Origin: Roseitranquillus sp963776845
GTDB taxonomy: Bacteria; Pseudomonadota; Alphaproteobacteria; Rhodobacterales; Rhodobacteraceae
Reading direction: 5' to 3'
Assembly: GCA_963776845.1 (NCBI GenBank)
Contig: CAVZOJ010000006.1
Span: forward strand, 62,001 to 126,000
DNA length: 64,000 nt
Part shown: positions 53,569 through 63,445 of the stretch, piece by piece
Layout: every line of letters begins with the position of its first letter
Position numbering within the stretch: position 1 is the first letter of the stretch
Program-made: the position numbers and the translations under genes
Notes under the pieces: generated by a model
Told to the model about the DNA's origin: nothing
The model's input: the letters and a program-made list of their open reading frames with translations, nothing else
The model's database searches: none

Positions 53569-55090
53569 CGTTGAAAAACTCCGCGCTGTGAGGCAGAAAA
53601 TCGCCGCCGCAAATGGGCGCGAGCGCCTTTGTTTACGGCGCCACCGGCAATGCTGCACGTGCAGGAAAGAGCTTGGCGAGCTTGCGGAGGTTCTGGGCGG
53701 TGGCGGCGAGCAGGAATTCGTCGTGGGCGCCGCATGGGCCACGCAATCGCAGGCGTCCCATGCCGAGTATCCGCTTCAGGTGCGCGAACAGCATCTCGAC
53801 CTTCTTCCGGAGCCTCATCGCGATCTGGTAGTCCCGCGTTTTCGCGATGTCGCGGGCAACTTGGCGGGCATCCTCGTGCTCCTCCCGGGTGATGGCGCGA
53901 AAGTCGGCGTTGGGGCAGCATTTCGGTTTTGACGGGCAGCTCTGGCAGGTCAGTTTCAGCGCACGGTACTTGGCGACGCCCTTGCCCGTGGGTCCCCGGT
54001 TCGGGTCGGAGTAGTTGCGCCTAAACTGCCTCAGCTCGTGTCCCTCGGGGCAGATGTACCGGTTGTTCTCGGCGTCCCACTCGAAGTCCGTCCGTGCCCA
54101 GGTGCCGTCCGCGCGGCTGGCCTTGTCGAGGACAGGGATATGGGGGGCGATCTTGCGGTCGACCAGCCAGCCCAGCATCGGCCCCGTCCCATAGGCCGTG
54201 TCCGCGATCAGCCAGTCGGGATCCAGCCCGAAGGTTTCCTTCGTCCGATCCAGCATCGTCCGCGCGGCCCCGACCTCCGCCGAAACGATCGACCGCGTCT
54301 CCTCGACATCGACGATGATGCTGTGATCGGTGTCGATCAGGTAATTGTCGGAATAGGCAAAGAAAGCCGGACCCTTGCGCGCCGCCGTCCACTGGCTGGC
54401 CGGGTCGGAGTGGGAGGTGAACTTTGGCTCGACCTCGGTGGCCGCCCCGAAAGCCTCATGATCCAGCACCTCCAGATATTCCCGGACGGCCCGCGGCGCA
54501 TCGACCGGATCGATGGCCTGCGCGTCCCACTCTCCCTGCGGCGCCGAGTTCTTCCTGTTGGCATCGGCTTCGATCAGGCTGGCATCGACCGCCAGGCGCT
54601 GACCGCTCACCAGCCCCTCCTCGATGCACCTTGCGACGGCGGTTTCGAACAGGTGACGCAGCAGCCCGCTCTCCCGGAACCGGCCGTGGCGGTTCTTCGA
54701 AAAGCTCGAGTGGTCTGGCACCGGGTCGGTCAGGTCGAGCCGACAGAACCACCTATACGCCAGGTTCAGATGCACCTCCTCGCAGAGCCGCCGCTCGGAC
54801 CGGATGCCGAAGCAGTATCCGACGATCAACATGCGGATCAGCAGCTCGGGATCGATCGAGGGGCGCCCGGTCTGGCTGTAGTACGGGGCGAGATACGGGC
54901 GGATCCTGCTCAGGTCGACAAAGCGATCGATCGACCGTAGCAGATGATCCCGAGGCACGTGGCCTTCCAGAGAGAAGTCGTAGAACAGCGCGCCCTGCGC
55001 TTCCTGTCTCGGTCCCATCATCGTCGCTGCCTCCCCGATAGGCGAATCGAATCAGAGATCAGCGCGCCAAACAACACGAGTTTTTCAACG
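53569..55090 (-). mobile_element. IS1182-family element, copy A
   Basis: About 1.52 kb. Inverted repeat CGTTGAAAAACTC at 53569-53581 and its complement at 55078-55090. Nearly identical to copy B at 61392-62913 and in the same orientation. Both are bordered on the right by AAATATC, which may belong to the element. Confidence 0.9.
53633..55021 (-). CDS. IS1182-family transposase (copy A)
   Basis: 462 residues, intact. DUF772 N-terminus (LLRSIDRFVDLSRIRPYLAPYYSQTGRPSIDPELLIRML), DDE residues in LAVDASLIEADANRKN, WLIADTAYGTGPM and KVEMLFAHLKRILGMGRLRLRG, and a Cys cluster CQSCPSKPKCCPNADF. Differs from copy B at a few residues (for example EGHVPRD/EDHVPRD and RPYLAP/RPHLAP). Confidence 0.95.
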   Translation of the reverse strand: MMGPRQEAQGALFYDFSLEGHVPRDHLLRSIDRFVDLSRIRPYLAPYYSQTGRPSIDPELLIRMLIVGYCFGIRSERRLCEEVHLNLAYRWFCRLDLTDPVPDHSSFSKNRHGRFRESGLLRHLFETAVARCIEEGLVSGQRLAVDASLIEADANRKNSAPQGEWDAQAIDPVDAPRAVREYLEVLDHEAFGAATEVEPKFTSHSDPASQWTAARKGPAFFAYSDNYLIDTDHSIIVDVEETRSIVSAEVGAARTMLDRTKETFGLDPDWLIADTAYGTGPMLGWLVDRKIAPHIPVLDKASRADGTWARTDFEWDAENNRYICPEGHELRQFRRNYSDPNRGPTGKGVAKYRALKLTCQSCPSKPKCCPNADFRAITREEHEDARQVARDIAKTRDYQIAMRLRKKVEMLFAHLKRILGMGRLRLRGPCGAHDEFLLAATAQNLRKLAKLFPARAALPVAP

Positions 55091-55094
55091 AAAT

Positions 55095-55275
55095 ATCCTG
55101 CGCTCCTGACCCTCGGGCCAGCGTCTACGCTGCGCAAGGCACAGATGTCCGCATTCCTTGTCGCACTGCGGCGACCACGCGGCGGACGAAGGGGCGCTCA
55201 GGGCCGTCCGCGTCGAAGGGCGGCCCCTCTCGGCGCTCCACTCGCCGCGCTGCCGCAGGTCGGCTCCGAGCCCTC
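55095..55275 (-). repeat. Dispersed repeat R, copy R5
   Basis: Directly beside the right end of IS1182 copy A. Minus strand: GAGCCGACCTGCGGCAGCGC, a hairpin with arms GGGCGGCCC and GGGCCGTCC (one G-T pair), then CATCTGTGCCTTGCGCAGCG. Closest to R3, which has the same position beside IS1182 copy B. Confidence 0.55.
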
Positions 55276-55383
55276 TTCAGTCGTTCCGACGGAATGCCTT
55301 GTTGCAGTCACAGCATACGCAGCCGGGACTCGGCCGGCGGCCGGCCGGGTCCGCTGGGTCAGTCTTCGCGCGCCTTCACGCCG

Positions 55384-57882
55384 TCAGTCGCTGGCCTTCT
55401 GTAGCGCCGCCTCCATCTTCGCCTTGTCGGCATCGCTCAGCTGCGGCCGGTCGACCTTGATCGTCAGCTTGTCCAGTGTTGCGGTCAGCGGGAACGGCGG
55501 CTTGTAGTCGTCGTCGTTCACGCCCGTCAGCGTGTCCGAGCCGACGTCGAAGGCCTCGTCCCACTGCAGGATGATGGGGATGGTCTTGTCCATCTTCTTG
55601 GTGTCAACCACCGCGCCGTCGACCTTGAGCGTGCCGGTGCCGGACCGGCCGACCCCGCTCATGTCGTTGTAGGCGAGCGTTTCGGCGCCGAGCCCGTCAT
55701 AGACGAAGTCGAACTCGACCGTATGCTTTCCCGGGCTCAGCGCGTCCTTGCCCGCCCACTTGATCCGCTCAAGGTCGAGCATGTTCCACAGGAACACGGG
55801 CTTGCCCTCCAGCAGGTAGAACCCGTAGCCCGCGAAACGCCCGCCGGAGGTCAGGATCATGCCCTCGGCCCCGCCGTCGGGCACGTCGATCTCGGCGGTG
55901 ATCGTGTAGGATGCGTTGAGAATGCCGGGCGAGTCGCCCTGCGGCAGCCCGGTCATCGGACGCGTGTACTCGAACTCCGTCCGCCCGGCGGTGATGTTCG
56001 GCCGCGGCGCCGCCAGTCGCGTGGCGACCGAAGCGTCCAGCGGGAACACTTGGTATTTCGTCGCCTCCCGGATGAACGTCTCCTTCATGTCCTGCACCCT
56101 GTCCGGGTTGGCCGAGGCCACGTCGGTGCTCTGCGTCGGATCGGTCGAGAGATCGTAAAGCTCGAAAACCTGGTTGTTCAGCGGATCCGTGTTTGGCGTG
56201 GCGAACCCGTCCCAAGGGGCGCGGTTCACCTTCGTGGCGAGAAACCAGTCGTCTTGCCATAGGCCCCACTGCCCCATCATCTCGAAGTACTGGGTATCGC
56301 GCGGCGGGGCGGCGTCTGAGTTCGCTGCGTCGAACAGATAGGCAAAGCTCTTGCCGTCCATCGGCGCCTGCGTGATCCCGTCGACAGCCTGCGGCGGTGC
56401 AATCCCGGCAACCTCGAGGATCGTCGGCACGACGTCGATCACGTGCAGGAACTGGTCGCGCTTGCTGCCCTTGTCGGTGATCCCAGCAGGCCAGGTGACC
56501 GTCATGTTCTGCCGGATGCCGCCGAGTTGCGACGCCACCTGCTTCGTCCACGGGAATGGCGTGTCGAAGGCCCAGGTCCAGCCAACCGCCATGTGGTTAT
56601 AGGTGGCCTCGGTACCCCAGACGTCGTACCACTTCATCTGCTCCTCGACGGGCATCTGAGCCACGCCATTGAACCACGCAACCTCGTTCGGGGTGCCCAG
56701 CAGGCCACCCTCGGCGCTGTTTCCGTTGTCGCCGTTGATGTAGATGATCAGCGTATTGTCGTACTCGCCGATATCCTTCAGGTACTGAACAATTCGTCCG
56801 ATCTCGTGGTCGGAGTAGGCCGAGTAGGCGGCGAAGACGTCGACCTGGCGGATGAAGAGCTTCTTCTCGGCGTCCGTCAGCTGGTCCCATTCCTTGATGT
56901 AATCAGTGGGCCACGGCGTGATCTTCGCGTCATCGGGGAAGTAGCCCATCTTCTTCTGGTTCTCGAAGATGGTCTTCTGCAGTTCGTTCCAGCCGGCGTC
57001 GAAGAGGTTCATCGCCTCGATCTTGTCGACCCATTCCTTGGTCGGGTGGTGCGGCGCGTGGGTGGCGCCGGGGGCGTACTTGATGAAGAACGGGTTCGAC
57101 GGGTTGATCTGGTGCATCCGGCTGATCCAGTCGATGGCGTCGTCGGCCATCGCGGTCACCAGGTTCCACTCGCCCGCGGCATCATCGAAGGGATAGATCT
57201 GGGTGGTGTTGCGGAACAGGTTCGGCTGCCACTGGTTCGCGTCGCCCCCGACGAAGCCGTAGAAGTACTCGAAGCCCATGCCGGTCGGCCACTGGTCGAA
57301 CGGCCCGGACTGGCTGGCCTGGAACGCCGGCGTGTTGTGGTCTTTGCCGAACCACGAGGTGTTGTAGCCGTTGTCGAGCAGGATGCGCCCGACCGTCGCC
57401 TTGTCCTCGCCGATGATGCTGTTGTAGCCGGGATATCCCGTCGACTGCTCCGAGATCACGCCGAAGCCCACGTTGTGGTGGTTTCGTCCGGTGATCAGCG
57501 CCGCCCGCGTGGGAGAGCAGAGCGATGTGGAATGGATGCTGGTGAACTTGATGCCGTCCTCGGCCAGGGCGTCCATCGTCTCATACGGAATGACGCCGCC
57601 GAAGGTGCTGGGGATGCCCCAGCCGGAATCGTCGGTGATGATCAGCAGGACGTTCGGCGCCTCCTCTGGCGGAACCACGCGGGGCGCCCACCACGGCGTC
57701 GACTCGTCGGCGTCGGTCGCGATCTCACCGCCGAATGGCGACGGCGGTGGCGGCAGCTGCAGGCCGTTCAGAGTGGTGGTCGCATTCGGTGCCCCGGCCG
57801 CGCCCTGCGCTGCAGCCGTGGCATTCAATCCAGCGACGGCGATCACACCTGCCAAGGCCGCCAGAACGGTTCCGATATGCAT
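55384..57882 (-). CDS. Arylsulfatase (type I, formylglycine-dependent), exported
   Basis: 832 residues. Signal MHIGTVLAALAGVIAVAGLNATAAA. Metal motif NVLLIITDDSGWG; the active-site signature CSPTRAALITGR has Cys for conversion to formylglycine; GDNGNSAEGG supplies later metal ligands. The last 250 residues form a beta-rich domain (GILNASYTITAEIDVPDGGAEGMILTSGGRFAGY). Hydrolyses sulfate esters in the periplasm; needs a maturation enzyme not seen here. It lies alone between IS1182 copy A and the second IS1634::IS110 nest. Confidence 0.9.
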   Translation of the reverse strand: MHIGTVLAALAGVIAVAGLNATAAAQGAAGAPNATTTLNGLQLPPPPSPFGGEIATDADESTPWWAPRVVPPEEAPNVLLIITDDSGWGIPSTFGGVIPYETMDALAEDGIKFTSIHSTSLCSPTRAALITGRNHHNVGFGVISEQSTGYPGYNSIIGEDKATVGRILLDNGYNTSWFGKDHNTPAFQASQSGPFDQWPTGMGFEYFYGFVGGDANQWQPNLFRNTTQIYPFDDAAGEWNLVTAMADDAIDWISRMHQINPSNPFFIKYAPGATHAPHHPTKEWVDKIEAMNLFDAGWNELQKTIFENQKKMGYFPDDAKITPWPTDYIKEWDQLTDAEKKLFIRQVDVFAAYSAYSDHEIGRIVQYLKDIGEYDNTLIIYINGDNGNSAEGGLLGTPNEVAWFNGVAQMPVEEQMKWYDVWGTEATYNHMAVGWTWAFDTPFPWTKQVASQLGGIRQNMTVTWPAGITDKGSKRDQFLHVIDVVPTILEVAGIAPPQAVDGITQAPMDGKSFAYLFDAANSDAAPPRDTQYFEMMGQWGLWQDDWFLATKVNRAPWDGFATPNTDPLNNQVFELYDLSTDPTQSTDVASANPDRVQDMKETFIREATKYQVFPLDASVATRLAAPRPNITAGRTEFEYTRPMTGLPQGDSPGILNASYTITAEIDVPDGGAEGMILTSGGRFAGYGFYLLEGKPVFLWNMLDLERIKWAGKDALSPGKHTVEFDFVYDGLGAETLAYNDMSGVGRSGTGTLKVDGAVVDTKKMDKTIPIILQWDEAFDVGSDTLTGVNDDDYKPPFPLTATLDKLTIKVDRPQLSDADKAKMEAALQKASD

Positions 57883-58863
57883 TTGGCTTCTCCCTGCCCT
57901 CTTTTGACCCTACGTCAATAGCCCGGCCCGCCCGCAGAGGGAAGACAATCATGCACTCGTCAATGCGCAGGTGTGGGCTCCCGAAGTTCGACAAAATCGG
58001 GTGTGATCTGGTTCGATTGAGGTCGCCTGGCGGAGTCAGATCAAGGATTTAGGAGGGTAGTAAACCGAGAGCTCTGTAGTCACACGTCGATGCCGTCCGC
58101 GCCATTGTATTGCGGGGGTCCCGCGCTATTCAGTAGGCATGTTTGTGCGCATCAACGAGAGCGGCGGGCGGCGCTATCTCCAGGTCGTCGAGTCCGACCG
58201 CAACGAGGCCGGCAAGCCCCGCCACCGGGCGGTCGCCAATCTCGGGTGCATCGACAGCATGGAAGGCGGTCACCTCGATGCCTCGATCCGGGGTCTTTGC
58301 CGCGCGGCCGGGCGCGACGAACCCGCCAAGGTCGAGATCGCCCACGAGTCGGCACGCGCCTATGGAAACGTCTTTGCCCTGCACGAGCTGTGGAAAGACC
58401 TCGTTTCGACCGTGCCCTCGGACGCGCTCTGCGGTCCGGCAAGCGCAAGTCGGACATCGAGGCCCTCGTCCGGGCGATGGTCTTCAACCGTCTCTGCGCG
58501 CCGGACTCGAAGCTGGGCTGCCTGCGTTGGTTGGAGACCGTCGCCATGCCGGCCATGCCCGAGGGCGTGACACACCAGCATCTGCTGCGGGCGATGGACG
58601 CTCTGATGGATCACGCCGACCGGCTCGAGACGGAGTTGGCCGGGCAGATCCGGCCGCTGGTCGATCAGGATCTCGCGGTGGTGTTCTACGATCTGACCAC
58701 CGTGCGTATCCACGGCGAGGGCGAGGTGGACGAGGATCTGCGTGCGTTCGGCATGAACAAGGAGACCGGTGGCATCGCCCGCCAGTTCGTCCTTGGCGTC
58801 GTGCAGACCGCCGAAGGCCTGCCGTCGACATTGTCGCTCGAACCATGTGTGGATGGCTCCCGC

Positions 58864-59107
58864 GGGGCAAGGGCGCTGTTCGGTGGCTGGGTTTGGTCGG
58901 TCGCGGCCATGTGTACGGCGTCTGATGTGCAGCGTGGCAGCTGCGCGCCCTGATGAAGTCCGCCGGCGCTCGGGTCCCGATCAATGGCACGCACTCGGAG
59001 GTGCTTCGGTTCGAACAGGGTGTCCCGATTGCCGTTTCGCCGTCCTGTCGCCATCACCTCACGTCGCGCCTCACCGTCTCGGAGCCGATCTGCGCCGGCG
59101 TGTTCTG
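58864..59107 (-). ncRNA. Candidate bridge/seekRNA region of the IS1111-type element (copy 2)
   Basis: Same non-coding 3' region as at 5295-5538; call is positional, not folded. Confidence 0.35.
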
Positions 59108-60112
59108 TCAGACCGGGGCTGCCCGGTAGCTTTCGCCGCTCCTGACGAGCGCCCAGACGACCCGCGCCATCCGGTTGGCCAGGGCGATGGCCACCACCTT
59201 CACAGGCTTTCTCTCCAGCATCTTCCAAAGCCAGTCGGTCCCGGGTCGTCCGCGGCGCCGGCCTGCGATCTGCGCCATGGCGCCGAGGTAGAGCAGGCGT
59301 CGCAGGTAACGGTTTCCAGCCTTCGAGATCCGCCCGAGCCGCTCCTTGCCGCCGCTCGAATGGGGCTTCGGCGTGAGCCCGAGCCAGGCGGAATAGTCTC
59401 GCGCGGAGCGGAACGCCGCGACGTCGGGCGTGGTGACGGCGAAGGCGCTCGAGGCAATCGGTCCGAGCCCGGGGATCGTGGCGAGACGTCGGGCGAGCGG
59501 GTCGCTCTTCTGCGCCGCTTCGATGCGCGCGGTGACCGTCTCGATCCGGGCGCGCAGATCGCGGAGCTGGCCAGCCAGCAGGTCGAGGGCGGGTCGCGCG
59601 GCCTCGGGCGTCTGCTCCGCAGCGGCAAGGAGCCGGTCGACATTCTGGATACCCTTCGCCACCACGATCCCGAACTCGGCGAGATGCGCACGGATCGTGT
59701 TCACGGTCTGGGTCTGCTGGCGGATGAGGAAGTCCCGCGCCTTGTGGTCGAGCAGCGCCGCCTGAGCCTCCGCCGACTTCACCGGCACGAAGCGCATCGT
59801 CGGCCGCGTCACCGCTTCGCAAATCGCCTCCGCGTCCGCCCTGTCGGTCTTGCCGCGCTTTACATACGGCTTCACGTATGCCGCCGGCATGAGCCGCACC
59901 TCGTGGCCGAGCGCCGAAAGCTCCCGCGCCCAATGATGCGCACCGGAGCAAGCCTCCATCCCGATCAGGCACGGATCGAGACGCGAGAAGAAGGTTAGAA
60001 CCTGGCCCCGGCGCAGCTGCCGACGCAGCACAACGGGCCCATCTACGCTCACGCCGTGCACCTGGAAGATGCTCTTCGCCAGATCGATGCCGATGGTGGT
60101 AGGCTGTTCCAT
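59108..60112 (-). CDS. IS110-family transposase (DEDD/RuvC-like recombinase), copy 2
   Basis: 334 residues, identical to the protein at 5539-6543, with IGIDLAKSIFQVHG, GMEACSGAHHW, KTDRADAEAI and SSGGKERLGRISKAGNRYL. Confidence 0.95.
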   Translation of the reverse strand: MEQPTTIGIDLAKSIFQVHGVSVDGPVVLRRQLRRGQVLTFFSRLDPCLIGMEACSGAHHWARELSALGHEVRLMPAAYVKPYVKRGKTDRADAEAICEAVTRPTMRFVPVKSAEAQAALLDHKARDFLIRQQTQTVNTIRAHLAEFGIVVAKGIQNVDRLLAAAEQTPEAARPALDLLAGQLRDLRARIETVTARIEAAQKSDPLARRLATIPGLGPIASSAFAVTTPDVAAFRSARDYSAWLGLTPKPHSSGGKERLGRISKAGNRYLRRLLYLGAMAQIAGRRRGRPGTDWLWKMLERKPVKVVAIALANRMARVVWALVRSGESYRAAPV

Positions 60113-60346
60113 GGATGGCTCCCTTCGGTGGACTGTTCAACAACACCCACCGTGGCACATCCCGATGCCGGGAGCGGGAGCCATCCACTCCATCAATGGC
60201 GCAACCATGTCGACTGCACACGGTCCACCCCGGCAACGTCGCGGAAACGAAGACGCTGAAGGGCATGCTCACCGCAGTCCTGGAGCGTTTCCCGATCCAG
60301 CGCGTCATACTGGTGGCCGATCGAGGGCTCCTGAGCCTGGAGAGTT

Positions 60347-60382
60347 GCCCATCGAGGCGCCACCGGTTCAAGCCCGATGGGC
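60347..60382 (+). repeat. Short structured insertion in the IS1634 transposase gene (copy 2)
   Basis: Same 36-base arm-core-arm unit as at 6780-6815 (arms 60347-60354 and 60375-60382), with no base changes. Confidence 0.85.
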
Positions 60383-61391
60383 GACGGCGAGCTGACGGCG
60401 CTGGCAGATCGGGATGACCGGCGGCTGGACTTCAGCCTCGCCGTCCCGGCACGGCGCTACGCCGAGCTGGTCGAGACCTTCCGGGGCCTCGTCTTCGACG
60501 ACGACGGCCTGGCCGAGAGCACCTTCGCCGGTCACCGCCTGATCGTCGCCCACGATCCCCTGCGCGCCGCGGAACAGGGCGACCGGCGCCGGGCCCGCAT
60601 CGCCGAACTCGAGGCCGTGGCCGAGAAGATGGTCGGCAAGCTCGACGCCCAGGATATAGGGCAGACCGCCCGGGGGCGGCGCGCCTCGGACCGGGGCGCC
60701 TACAGCCGCTTTACCCGCGCGGTCGCCGAGGCCGAGATGACGCGCTTCCTCAAGGCCGATCTCACCGCGGACCGCTTCAGCTGGAGCGTCCAGGAGACCG
60801 CCATCGCCGAGGCCGAGCTCTTCGATGGCAAGCTGGCGCTGATCACCAACGCCCCCGACCTCGTGCCCGCCGACGCCGTCACGCGCTACAAGGCCCTGGC
60901 AGACATCGAGCGCGGCTTCCGAGTCCTCAAATCCGACATCGAGATCGCGCCGGTCCATCACCGGCTTCCGGACCGCATTCGAGCCCACGCCCAGATCTGC
61001 TTCCTCGCTCTCGTTCTCCACCGCGTCATGCGCATGAGGCTGAAGGCCAGGGACCATGACGCCAGCCCGCGCACCGCGCTCGACCTGCTGGCGCGCATCC
61101 AGCGGCACCTGGCAAAGATCGGCGAGCGATCGGTCGACGGCCTTTCCTCCACGACCCCCGAACAGTTGGAGCTCTTCCAGGCCCTGAACCTGCCCAAACC
61201 CGCCTGACAGCCCGCACGTAGTCACAAAATGGCGCATCCCGCCATAACACAATCAATTGCTTAGCGGTTTTGCTGTCGAACTTGGGGGGCACGCTTTGCC
61301 AGAGTGACCGTGATCCGGCAAATCCCCCGCGGTCACCTTGCGAAACAGCACGAGGTTGCGCCCGCAGCGAACGGCAGCTTCGTCCCGATCG

Positions 61392-62913
61392 CGTTGAAAA
61401 ACTCCGCGCTGTGAGGCAGAAAATCGCCGCCGCAAATGGGCGCGAGCGCCTTTGTTTACGGCGCCACCGGCAATGCTGCACGTGCAGGAAAGAGCTTGGC
61501 GAGCTTGCGGAGGTTCTGGGCGGTGGCGGCGAGCAGGAATTCGTCGTGGGCGCCGCATGGGCCACGCAATCGCAGGCGTCCCATGCCGAGTATCCGCTTC
61601 AGGTGCGCGAACAGCATCTCGACCTTCTTCCGGAGCCTCATCGCGATCTGGTAGTCCCGCGTTTTCGCGATGTCGCGGGCAACTTGGCGGGCATCCTCGT
61701 GCTCCTCCCGGGTGATGGCGCGAAAGTCGGCGTTGGGGCAGCATTTCGGTTTTGACGGGCAGCTCTGGCAGGTCAGTTTCAGCGCACGGTACTTGGCGAC
61801 GCCCTTGCCCGTGGGTCCCCGGTTCGGGTCGGAGTAGTTGCGCCTAAACTGCCTCAGCTCGTGTCCCTCGGGGCAGATGTACCGGTTGTTCTCGGCGTCC
61901 CACTCGAAGTCCGTCCGTGCCCAGGTGCCGTCCGCGCGGCTGGCCTTGTCGAGGACAGGGATATGGGGGGCGATCTTGCGGTCGACCAGCCAGCCCAGCA
62001 TCGGCCCCGTCCCATAGGCCGTGTCCGCGATCAGCCAGTCGGGATCCAGCCCGAAGGTTTCCTTCGTCCGATCCAGCATCGTCCGCGCGGCCCCGACCTC
62101 CGCCGAAACGATCGACCGCGTCTCCTCGACATCGACGATGATGCTGTGATCGGTGTCGATCAGGTAATTGTCGGAATAGGCAAAGAAAGCCGGACCCTTG
62201 CGCGCCGCCGTCCACTGGCTGGCCGGGTCGGAGTGGGAGGTGAACTTTGGCTCGACCTCGGTGGCCGCCCCGAAAGCCTCATGATCCAGCACCTCCAGAT
62301 ATTCCCGGACGGCCCGCGGCGCATCGACCGGATCGATGGCCTGCGCGTCCCACTCTCCCTGCGGCGCCGAGTTCTTCCTGTTGGCATCGGCTTCGATCAG
62401 GCTGGCATCGACCGCCAGGCGCTGACCGCTCACCAGCCCCTCCTCGATGCACCTTGCGACGACGGTTTCGAACAGGTGACGCAGCAGCCCGCTCTCCCGG
62501 AACCGGCCGTGGCGGTTCTTCGAAAAGCTCGAGTGGTCTGGCACCGGGTCGGTCAGGTCGAGCCGACAGAACCACCTATACGCCAGGTTCAGATGCACCT
62601 CCTCGCAGAGCCGCCGCTCGGACCGGATGCCGAAGCAGTATCCGACGATCAACATGCGGATCAGCAGCTCGGGATCGATCGAGGGGCGCCCGGTCTGGCT
62701 GTAGTACGGGGCGAGATGCGGGCGGATCCTGCTCAGGTCGACAAAGCGATCGATCGACCGTAGCAGATGATCCCGAGGCACGTGGTCTTCCAGAGAGAAG
62801 TCGTAGAACAGCGCGCCCTGCGCTTCCTGTCTCGGTCCCATCATCGTCGCTGCCTCCCCGATAGGCGAATCGAATCAGAGATCAGCGCCCCAAACAACAC
62901 GAGTTTTTCAACG
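61392..62913 (-). mobile_element. IS1182-family element, copy B
   Basis: Inverted repeat CGTTGAAAAACTC at 61392-61404 and complement at 62901-62913. About 100 bases of unassigned DNA separate it from the IS1634 nest on its left. Confidence 0.9.
61456..62844 (-). CDS. IS1182-family transposase (copy B)
   Basis: 462 residues, intact; differs from copy A at only a few residues (EDHVPRD, RPHLAP, ETVVARC). All DDE residues present. Confidence 0.95.
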   Translation of the reverse strand: MMGPRQEAQGALFYDFSLEDHVPRDHLLRSIDRFVDLSRIRPHLAPYYSQTGRPSIDPELLIRMLIVGYCFGIRSERRLCEEVHLNLAYRWFCRLDLTDPVPDHSSFSKNRHGRFRESGLLRHLFETVVARCIEEGLVSGQRLAVDASLIEADANRKNSAPQGEWDAQAIDPVDAPRAVREYLEVLDHEAFGAATEVEPKFTSHSDPASQWTAARKGPAFFAYSDNYLIDTDHSIIVDVEETRSIVSAEVGAARTMLDRTKETFGLDPDWLIADTAYGTGPMLGWLVDRKIAPHIPVLDKASRADGTWARTDFEWDAENNRYICPEGHELRQFRRNYSDPNRGPTGKGVAKYRALKLTCQSCPSKPKCCPNADFRAITREEHEDARQVARDIAKTRDYQIAMRLRKKVEMLFAHLKRILGMGRLRLRGPCGAHDEFLLAATAQNLRKLAKLFPARAALPVAP

Positions 62914-63090
62914 AAATATCCCGCACAGGGGGAGTTCGTCGAGATGTCCTCGCTGCGCCCGGCACGAATGGCTGGAATCCCTGCGGCGTCGCGGCGCGCG
63001 ACGCCGCGGTCGAACGGCGGGATAGGGCCGTCCTCGTCGATGGCAAGCCCCGTCTCGGCGCGCCTCTTGCCGCGCTGCCGCGAGGCGGAC
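62914..63090 (-). repeat. Dispersed repeat R, copy R3
   Basis: Beside the right end of IS1182 copy B. Minus strand: CCTCGCGGCAGCGCGGCAAG, then GAGGACGGCCCTATCCCGCC, GCGACGCCGCAGGGATTCCA and GCCATTCGTGCCGGGCGCAG. Aligns with R4 and R5 along most of its length. Confidence 0.55.
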
Positions 63091-63120
63091 GGACTAAGCC
63101 GCTCTCGCGGCATTGGCGCC
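63091..63120 (+). repeat. Solo sequence resembling the IS91 recombinase-side end
   Basis: GGACTAAGCCGCTCTCGCGG followed by CATTGGCGCC matches the IS91 copy B end GGACGAAGCCGCTTTCGCGG / CATTGGCGCT (16551-16580) with three changes. No transposase is attached. It could be an end left by an older element. Confidence 0.5.
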
Positions 63121-63445
63121 TGTGGACGGCGGCGGATGCGAGCGCAGCGCACCTGAGCCGCGCACATGCTGCGAGACCGACGGTAGGGGGGACGCCGCAC
63201 CGCAGCGCCCCTAAAGCAGGGAACGGCAACAATGGGCCGGTAGCTGGCTTGGCTGGCCCTGCGTCGGACAGGCGGTTCAAGAGCAAGACAGAAGCCTCAT
63301 CCGATTCCGGCACGTCCTGGGCGGTCATCAAAGGGCATGGCGATCTTCTTGAGCTATGGCCAAACTTGGGTGATGCGAGCTGAGAGGGCGGCGTATCGTG
63401 GCGGGTGTCGAAGCCTGCCAGAACCTCCAGAAGGAGCGATACGCC
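63121..63445. other. Region upstream of the IS256 gene
   Basis: About 325 bases with no assigned gene. It probably includes the left end of the IS256 element, but I cannot locate the terminal repeat. Ribosome site AAGGAG lies just before the GTG at 63446. Confidence 0.45.

Larger units (their letters stand above)
58827..60212 (-). mobile_element. IS110-family element, IS1111-type, copy 2
   Basis: Same junctions as copy 1 (GTCGAC on both sides). Subterminal repeats GTGGATGGCTCCCGC at 58849-58863 and the complement at 60174-60188. Confidence 0.85.
58139..61207 (+). pseudogene. IS1634-family transposase, multiply disrupted (copy 2)
   Basis: ATG 58139, MFVRINESGGRRYLQVVESDRNE. A lost base near 58405 shifts the frame; then ALGRALRSGKRKSDIEALVRAMVFNRLCAP, YDLTTVRIHGEGEVDEDLRAFGMNKETGG to GLP, where the IS110 element enters. 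After it, LHTVHPGNVAETKTLKGML and VADRGLLSLE lead to the 37-base insertion, then ELTALADRDDRRLDFSLAVPARRY to the stop at 61207. Confidence 0.9.
57980..61287 (+). mobile_element. IS1634-family element split by an IS110/IS1111-type element, copy 2
   Basis: Ends CCCGAAGTTCGACA at 57980-57993 and TGTCGAACTTGGG at 61274-61286. Same nesting and orientation as copy 1. It has its own extra mutation near 58405 (CTCGTTTCGACC against CTCGGTGTCGACC) and lacks the deletion that copy 1 has near 5166. Confidence 0.9.

Noticed and set aside
53044..53574. 176-codon plus-strand frame
   Set aside because: No recognisable motif, no ribosome site, and equally long frames on the other strand.
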